NCBI RefSeq assembly: GCF_002095395.1
Contig: NZ_MJEI01000058.1
Coordinates: forward strand, 1-37,168
Direction of reading: 5' to 3'
DNA length: 37,168 nt
Source of the DNA: Williamsia sp. 1135
GTDB taxonomy: Bacteria > Actinomycetota > Actinomycetes > Mycobacteriales > Mycobacteriaceae
The translations under genes and the position numbers were made by a program. Below are positions 32,906-37,168 of the stretch, piece after piece (position 1 is the stretch's first letter; the number at the start of each line of letters is the position of its first letter). The notes beneath the pieces are model-generated. The model ran no database searches. It was given only the letters and a program-made list of their open reading frames with translations, and had not been told where the DNA came from.

Positions 32906-33913
32906 ATGGTCAAAGGTCACCGCAAAAAGCACGCCGCCCGCGCTTTCAAGAAAGCGAACCCCGACGTAACCCACCCCGAAGCACGTCGCCGAATCAGCGG
33001 GCAACCGCGGCCCGCATCTCCCGACCCGAGCGAGTTCGAAATAGATCTTGGAACCGTCCTGACACACACAATGACAGGCAGTGAGGACGACCTCCTGGGC
33101 CAAGAACTAACGAACATCCCTGCCGGTTCGGCGTTCTTTGTAGACCTGGACGAGGAGCTCGGTGATATCACCGTCGACCAGGTGGTGGAGTTCCGTGAGT
33201 GGACGGCGATCCACGATGTTCACGAGACCTACGAGGGCGGCGGCCAAGTCGGTGAGTGCTCCATCGAGGCCACCTTAGAATACTCCGCGACCATCGCCAA
33301 GGCCGACTACTACGCGGCGCCCGCATCAGCGACCTGGGCGGTATCGGACCCGCACTGGTCCCCCACCCATATTCTGGTCACTGGCCACTTCGACGCGGAA
33401 CTGACGTACCACTTCCAGGCCACAACTGCCGAAAGCCTGGAGGACTTCACGCTGCACGGACTTTCGCGCATCGATAACACCAGCGCTAAGCAACTCGCCA
33501 CCACTCCCATCGTCCCTGAGGTCACGAACTGGATGTACGACAAGTACCGCCACAGCCCGTGGCCGATCGACACCGGAAAACCCTGGCTTGCAGCGCGTTT
33601 CGAAGCGCGTGCCCGCCGCGAGCAAACCGAAATAGACACCTACGGAAGGCTCCGGCCCGTCCTGCCCGACGACTCGCTCGACCCCGAAGTGCTCGCCAGA
33701 GACCTGCGTCTGCTGAGCTACGGCGACGGCAGAGCTGTACTCGCCACCAGAAGTCGAGAGTCCGATCTCCGATCCTTCGCTCAACAAATCGGGGTGGAAG
33801 CCGACCAGTGGCAGACCTATTGGCCCGCCTATCGGGAACCTGCAGAGGTAGATGCCGAACTCAACGCAGCACTCGGCCGGTTCCTCGCTGCCCGAGAGGA
33901 TCCCGACGCGTAG
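32906..33913 (+). CDS. Hypothetical protein, 335 aa
   Basis: ATG 32906 is chosen because GGAG lies 5 bp upstream; ATG 32894 has no ribosome site. The basic N-terminus (GHRKKHAARAFKKANPDVTH, then PEARRR) resembles the KKAARxLQxxxPxxxYxxALRxV segment found at the start of many actinobacterial plasmid and phage proteins. The rest is acidic with long beta-like stretches (FFVDLDEELGDITVDQVVEF, ILVTGHFDAELTYHFQA) and a helical C-terminus. There is no membrane segment. It lies 215 bp after the relaxase gene. Function unknown. Confidence 0.7.
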   Translation: MVKGHRKKHAARAFKKANPDVTHPEARRRISGQPRPASPDPSEFEIDLGTVLTHTMTGSEDDLLGQELTNIPAGSAFFVDLDEELGDITVDQVVEFREWTAIHDVHETYEGGGQVGECSIEATLEYSATIAKADYYAAPASATWAVSDPHWSPTHILVTGHFDAELTYHFQATTAESLEDFTLHGLSRIDNTSAKQLATTPIVPEVTNWMYDKYRHSPWPIDTGKPWLAARFEARARREQTEIDTYGRLRPVLPDDSLDPEVLARDLRLLSYGDGRAVLATRSRESDLRSFAQQIGVEADQWQTYWPAYREPAEVDAELNAALGRFLAAREDPDA

Positions 33914-33943
33914 CAGAGAGATGAAATCGCAGCAGTCGTAGAG

Positions 33944-33980
33944 CGGCAGGACGGTAGCTGCCGGTTGGTGGCTACCGTCC
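33944..33980 (+). terminator. Two overlapping, mutually exclusive hairpins
   Basis: GGACGGTAGC (33949-33958) pairs perfectly with GCTACCGTCC (33971-33980). Alternatively CGGCAG (33944-33949) pairs with CTGCCG (33958-33963), which uses part of the same left arm. Placed about 30 bp after the 335-aa gene, it is probably a terminator. Confidence 0.55.
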
Positions 33981-34087
33981 GTAGACCCTGCCTAGTAGCT
34001 ACTTTGAGCCGGTTCAGGTCCGTCCCTGGGCGTTGCTCGTCGTGGGCAGCGTGAGGTTCACCGGTGTTGCGCCCGCCGACAGTTGCT

Positions 34088-34492
34088 ATGAACGACGTCA
34101 CGGTGGGCGACGACCTGCCAGATGCCACTGGGGAGAATGAGGTCGATGGGCGACCGAAGACAGCGAGTCATGGCGCTGGCGTCAGTGTGGCCGATCGTCG
34201 ATCAGAAGATCTCTGGCTGGCCGGATTCCGTGGCACGATGACCGCCGACGAATACCTGCGCGAGGTCGAAGCCGAATGGGCTGACAGCGTCGGCACGTAC
34301 TTCACTGAGGACGAACTCCCAGCGGCCACGGTCGGTTACGCGATGACCCCGCCGCCCGAACGCGCTCACGGGCAGGTGGCCGCCTGGCCTCTCGCCGTGC
34401 ACTGTTCGGACGAGCGTTACAGCGGCCATCTTGCGCGCGAGGGGCCGCGGGAACGCGCCACGGGGCACGAGCTGAGCGCCGCGTATGTGTGA
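34088..34492 (+). CDS. Hypothetical protein, 134 aa
   Basis: The frame has ATG starts at 34088 and 34064 (142 aa); neither has a strong ribosome site. The N-terminus is acidic (MNDVTVGDDLPDATGENEVD). The centre, DEYLREVEAEWADSVGTYF, looks like a real helix. The C-terminal third is less protein-like. It ends 8 bp from the convergent gene at 34501. No family recognised; moderate doubt that it is expressed. Confidence 0.4.
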   Translation: MNDVTVGDDLPDATGENEVDGRPKTASHGAGVSVADRRSEDLWLAGFRGTMTADEYLREVEAEWADSVGTYFTEDELPAATVGYAMTPPPERAHGQVAAWPLAVHCSDERYSGHLAREGPRERATGHELSAAYV

Positions 34493-34500
34493 GGACCAGC

Positions 34501-35028
34501 TCAGTCCCAGAGGTCATCCACGGATTGCTTCTTCTGCGCTTCGATAGCCTCATTCAACGCGTACTGCGCAGATTCCAGCCTGGCGAGCGCAAGGCTCAGT
34601 TGCTCGTCCTTGCGAGTGCGATACAAGTCTTGCGGGGCAAATTGGCCCGACACCTCGAATCCGTGCGCTCTGAGTGCAGCTGAGATGGGCTCCATCCGGC
34701 CCTTGTACAGATATGTGAACAGAGAGCTGTGAATGGGCTCGCCGTTCCTGTCTGACCAAATGACGCGGTCGCGCGCGCCGAGCAGGTCGGCCGCCATTGC
34801 AGTCGCCACGTCCGCTAGGTCGGCGCGTAGTTCATCAATGCCCGCCTTGCCGAGTGCCGTCGCCACGTCCGGTTGATCCTTGGCCACTCGCTTGCCCAGT
34901 TCGTCGATCCGGTCACGTAGTCCGTCAGCCACACCCGCCAGGCAACGATCTTTCTCGGCGTCTGCGATCTGCTGGCATTCGACAGCCTTGGCCCTTGCTA
35001 CTGCAACGGCGTCGTATTCGTCTGTCAT
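34501..35028 (-). CDS. Hypothetical protein, paralogue of 23438-24034
   Basis: A 175-residue helical protein from ATG 35028 with a clear ribosome site (GAGGGGG, 8 bp). Residues about 31-87 (LAGVADGLRDRIDELGKRV, KAGIDELRADLADVAT, LGARDRVIW) align with the protein at 23438-24034, followed by a shared helical region and a closing VDDLWD motif. A late helix (SLALARLESAQYALNEAIEA) is coiled-coil-like. No known domain. The two copies are on opposite strands and about 11 kb apart, so they are diverged paralogues rather than a recent duplication. Confidence 0.7.
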   Translation of the reverse strand: MTDEYDAVAVARAKAVECQQIADAEKDRCLAGVADGLRDRIDELGKRVAKDQPDVATALGKAGIDELRADLADVATAMAADLLGARDRVIWSDRNGEPIHSSLFTYLYKGRMEPISAALRAHGFEVSGQFAPQDLYRTRKDEQLSLALARLESAQYALNEAIEAQKKQSVDDLWD

Positions 35029-35138
35029 GTTGGTGCCCCCTCTGTTGGCGGTTGTTGTGAACGAACTGCATCATTCTGCCCGCGGGGTGTGACAGGGCCA
35101 CCGTCGTGTCCGGCACATTAGCTTTGCTTCGAGAATCC

Positions 35139-35927
35139 GGGAGTGTCCGATTAACGGTGGATCCGACCTTGATGTCGGTTAGTTACCGTTCGGGGTGATG
35201 CGTCCTTCGAAGGTGATCGCAAACGCATTGAGCGCGGGCTTCGTCCTTATTGCCCATCGTGCCTTACCTTTCCCTGTCGGGTCCAGAGCGCGCGTGGCCA
35301 GATACAAGCATTTGAGCGCCGCCTGTTCGGTCGGGAAGTGCCCACGCGCCCGCACAGCGCGCCTGTAGCGAGCGTTGACAGACTCGATCGCGTTCGTCGA
35401 GCAGATGACGCGCCTGATCTCCACGTCGTAGTCCAGGAACGGAACGAACTCACTCCACGCGTTGTCCCACATCTTGATGATCGCTGGATACTGCTGACCC
35501 CATGTCTGCGTGAACTCAGCGAATCGTTCCTTCGCCGCAGACTCCGACGGAGCGGTGTAGACAGGTTTGAGATCACGCGCCATCGCATCCCAATATTTAC
35601 GTGAAGCGAACCGAAAAGTGTTGCGTATCAGATGAATAATGCACGTCTGCACCACAGCAAGTTCCCAGACGGTGTTGATCGCCTCAGGCAATCCCTTCAG
35701 TCCGTCGCACACCACGATGCAGACGTCCGCCACACCACGATTCTTGATCTCGGTCAGGACCGAGAGCCAGAACTTCGCGCCCTCACCGCCCTCGCCGGCC
35801 CAGATCCCCAGGATGTCGCGTTCGCCATTGACGGTGACCCCGATCGCCACATACATCGGCCGGTTGGTGACCTGCCCATCGCGCACCTTCACGTGCACCG
35901 CATCAATGAACACCACCGGATACACCC
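35139..35927 (-). mobile_element. IS256-family remnant interrupted by IS30
   Basis: The sequence from about 35139 (GGAGTGTCCGATTAACGG, which looks like the outer end of an actinobacterial IS256-type element) to 35927 is the 3' part of an IS256 element. Its other half is missing because an IS30 element begins at 35928. The outer boundary is approximate, judged from the repeat-like sequence and not from a target duplication. Confidence 0.55.
35179..35925 (-). pseudogene. IS256-family (mutator-type) transposase, 5' truncated
   Basis: About 248 residues of the C-terminal part of an IS256 transposase, out of the usual about 400. It starts in YPVVFIDAVHVKVRDGQ, which contains the first catalytic Asp region, and includes VVCDGLKGLPEAI (second Asp) and VICSTNAIESVNARYR (catalytic Glu segment). 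The DNA-binding N-terminal domain is absent, cut off by the IS30 insertion at 35928, so the apparent start GTG 35925 is not a true start. The protein cannot be active alone. The missing 5' part would be expected to the right of the IS30 copy, outside this window. Confidence 0.85.
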
Positions 35928-35954
35928 GGCAGATTCTAGGGATTGTTGCGAATC
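35928..35954. repeat. IS30 terminal inverted repeat, left
   Basis: Begins GGCAGATTCTAGGGATTG and ends TTGCGAATC. It matches the complement of the right repeat at 23 of 27 positions. The transposase stop codon (CTA, read as TAG) lies inside it. Confidence 0.8.
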
Positions 35955-37123
35955 CCTTGGGCTTTTAGTTGGTAGCGTAATCCTTGCATGAGTTGGTGCG
36001 GTGTGTGGTCTTGAAGCTCTTTTCGTGGCCTGTGGTTGAGCTCGGCGGCGACTCGATCAAGGTGCGCCTGACTCCACTGGCTGAGATCAGTGCCCTTCGG
36101 AAAGTACTGCCGTAGCAACTTGTTGGTATATTCGTTCGTTCCTCGCTGCCATGGAGAGTGTGGGTCGGCGAAGTAGATGTTCAGCCCGGTCGCAGCCTCG
36201 ATCCTGCCGTGCTGGAACATCTCATTGCCTTGGTCCCACGTCAATGTGCGTCGCAATTGCGTTGGCAGCGAAGCAAATGCGACGATAAGCGCGTCAGCGA
36301 CGGTCTGCGCGCAGTGGTCACCGGGTAGATACACGAGCCTGGTCAGTCTGGTCTTTCGATCGACCAAGGTGGCGATGGCCGACTTTTGGCCTGCGCCGAT
36401 GATCAGATCCCCTTCCCAGTGTCCGGCTTGTTTGCGGGACTCGGCCGCGGCGGGTCGGTCGTGGATCGATTTCATCGACGTGGACTGCTTGAGAGCGCCG
36501 TCCTTGGAACGTCCCCGGCCACGTCTGTGGCGGTAGACCCGGCCTGTGCGCAACGTGGTCTGAGTAATCGTGATGATGCCGCGGTAGATGGCGTCGTAGA
36601 TCGTCTCCGCACAGACATGCCATTGAGGCTGATTGCGGTACCTGCGCCGCAGCCAGCGACTGATCTGTTCGGGTGACCAGCAGACAGTTAGTTTGCCGGA
36701 GATGGCATTTCGCAATCTGGACTCGGTATCAATGATCCGTTCTTTCGGGCGGCGCCGGCGCCCGAATGCTTGATTGTGGGCGTACCAGGGTTGGTAGGTG
36801 CCGTCAGCCTTTTTGTTGCGTGAGATCTCCCGATAGACACTCTGGTAGCTCTTCCCGATCCGGGCAGCTATCGCCTTGACGGGCTCCCCGTTGCTGAGCC
36901 CGTCGGCAATCTCGATCCGGTCGTCCTGACTGAAGTACCGCGAACTGATGGGTTTTGATTCGGATATTTTCACGCTTCCAGCATCGATAAACCAGAGGGA
37001 GCCGCAGCTCAGTGACACGCCGACCCGGCGCGCGGCTTCGGCGCCGGGCAATCCCTGCCGTATCAGTTCAAAGTAATCCCGCTTGATCTCAAGCGAGGCG
37101 CGATTGTGTCCTCCACGTGGCAT
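35936..37123 (-). CDS. IS30-family transposase
   Basis: A 395-residue DDE transposase from ATG 37123, which has AGGAG 7 bp upstream; TTG 37150 would add nine residues. Two helix-turn-helix segments occupy the N-terminal third (LPGAEAARRVGVSLSCG, and GEPVKAIAARIGKSYQSVYR, followed by EISRN, an IS30 hallmark). The DDE core has GHWEGDLIIG (first Asp), TLTWDQGNEM (second Asp) and DPHSPWQRGTNE (Glu), then NHRPRKELQDHTP near the end. All catalytic residues are present and the frame is intact, so the element may be active. It sits within the IS256 remnant. Confidence 0.95.
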   Translation of the reverse strand: MPRGGHNRASLEIKRDYFELIRQGLPGAEAARRVGVSLSCGSLWFIDAGSVKISESKPISSRYFSQDDRIEIADGLSNGEPVKAIAARIGKSYQSVYREISRNKKADGTYQPWYAHNQAFGRRRRPKERIIDTESRLRNAISGKLTVCWSPEQISRWLRRRYRNQPQWHVCAETIYDAIYRGIITITQTTLRTGRVYRHRRGRGRSKDGALKQSTSMKSIHDRPAAAESRKQAGHWEGDLIIGAGQKSAIATLVDRKTRLTRLVYLPGDHCAQTVADALIVAFASLPTQLRRTLTWDQGNEMFQHGRIEAATGLNIYFADPHSPWQRGTNEYTNKLLRQYFPKGTDLSQWSQAHLDRVAAELNHRPRKELQDHTPHQLMQGLRYQLKAQGIRNNP

Positions 37124-37141
37124 CGGCAATCTCCTGGTCAC

Positions 37142-37168
37142 GATTCGCAACGATCGCTAGAGACTGCC
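37142..37168. repeat. IS30 terminal inverted repeat, right
   Basis: Read on the minus strand it begins GGCAGTCTCTAGCGATCG and ends TTGCGAATC. It matches the left repeat with four mismatches and ends at the last base of the window. Confidence 0.8.

Larger units (their letters stand above)
35928..37168 (-). mobile_element. Complete IS30-family insertion sequence
   Basis: A 1241-bp element bounded by 27-bp imperfect terminal repeats (35928-35954 and 37142-37168) with one transposase gene. It has inserted into the IS256 transposase gene. The right repeat ends on the last base of the window, so the flanking target duplication cannot be checked; the left flank ends GGATACACC. Confidence 0.85.

Noticed and set aside
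33559-33924. Plus-strand open frame overlapping the 335-aa gene
   Set aside because: Arg/Pro/Ala-rich shadow in another frame of a better-supported gene.

Overview
This window reads as a mobile, probably plasmid-borne (or integrated conjugative) accessory region from a high-GC mycolic-acid actinobacterium of the Gordonia/Rhodococcus/Mycolicibacterium type. Codon use is strongly GC-rich. An Lsr2-type nucleoid protein and a DUF4193 protein, both actinobacterial families, sit near a very large MOBF (TraA/TrwC-type) relaxase-helicase, a ParB-like protein, an NrdH redoxin, a secreted thermonuclease and several insertion sequences. No replication initiator, ParA, coupling protein or mating-pore gene was recognised, so the element is only partly covered. 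The genus cannot be fixed from the sequence alone.

Region 1 (1-9.7 kb): the tail of an anti-anti-sigma (STAS) protein, an IS3 OrfA-like fragment, DUF4193, an Lsr2 homologue and a small unknown protein. Then comes a 1235-residue NACHT/STAND-like NTPase (2175-5882), followed by a PaaK-like adenylate-forming enzyme (6059-7486) that converges, across a perfect 15-bp hairpin, on a tandem double-TetR regulator. A LuxR-type HTH protein is divergent from that regulator. Region 2 (10.1-15.6 kb): a single-chain type ISP (LlaGI-like) restriction-modification enzyme of 1629 residues, preceded by what looks like a frameshift-damaged gene. NACHT NTPases and type ISP enzymes are both known anti-phage classes, so 2-15 kb is plausibly a defence cargo zone.

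Region 3 (15.6-18.7 kb): minus-strand genes for a small secreted protein, an unknown protein, a secreted M15 peptidase, a two-helix membrane protein and an XRE regulator. The XRE gene is divergent from a 112-residue protein across a 19-bp-arm palindrome that looks like its operator. Region 4 (18.7-24 kb): a ParB-like gene bracketed by two perfect hairpins, then a 450-bp gene-free stretch rich in inverted repeats (candidate centromere or origin). This is followed by a tightly packed plus-strand operon: NrdH redoxin, three small unknowns, a stand-alone DnaB N-terminal-domain protein, a 64-residue protein, a thermonuclease lipoprotein, and a protein paralogous to the one at 34501-35028.

Region 5 (24-33 kb): minus-strand HNH endonuclease, coiled-coil/HTH-like protein and a 339-residue unknown. 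These are divergent from the 2060-residue relaxase-helicase, and the divergent gap (26298-26507) is the best oriT candidate. Region 6 (33-37.2 kb): unknown plasmid-type genes, then an IS256-family transposase remnant interrupted by a complete IS30-family element. The terminal repeat of that element ends exactly at the last base of the window.
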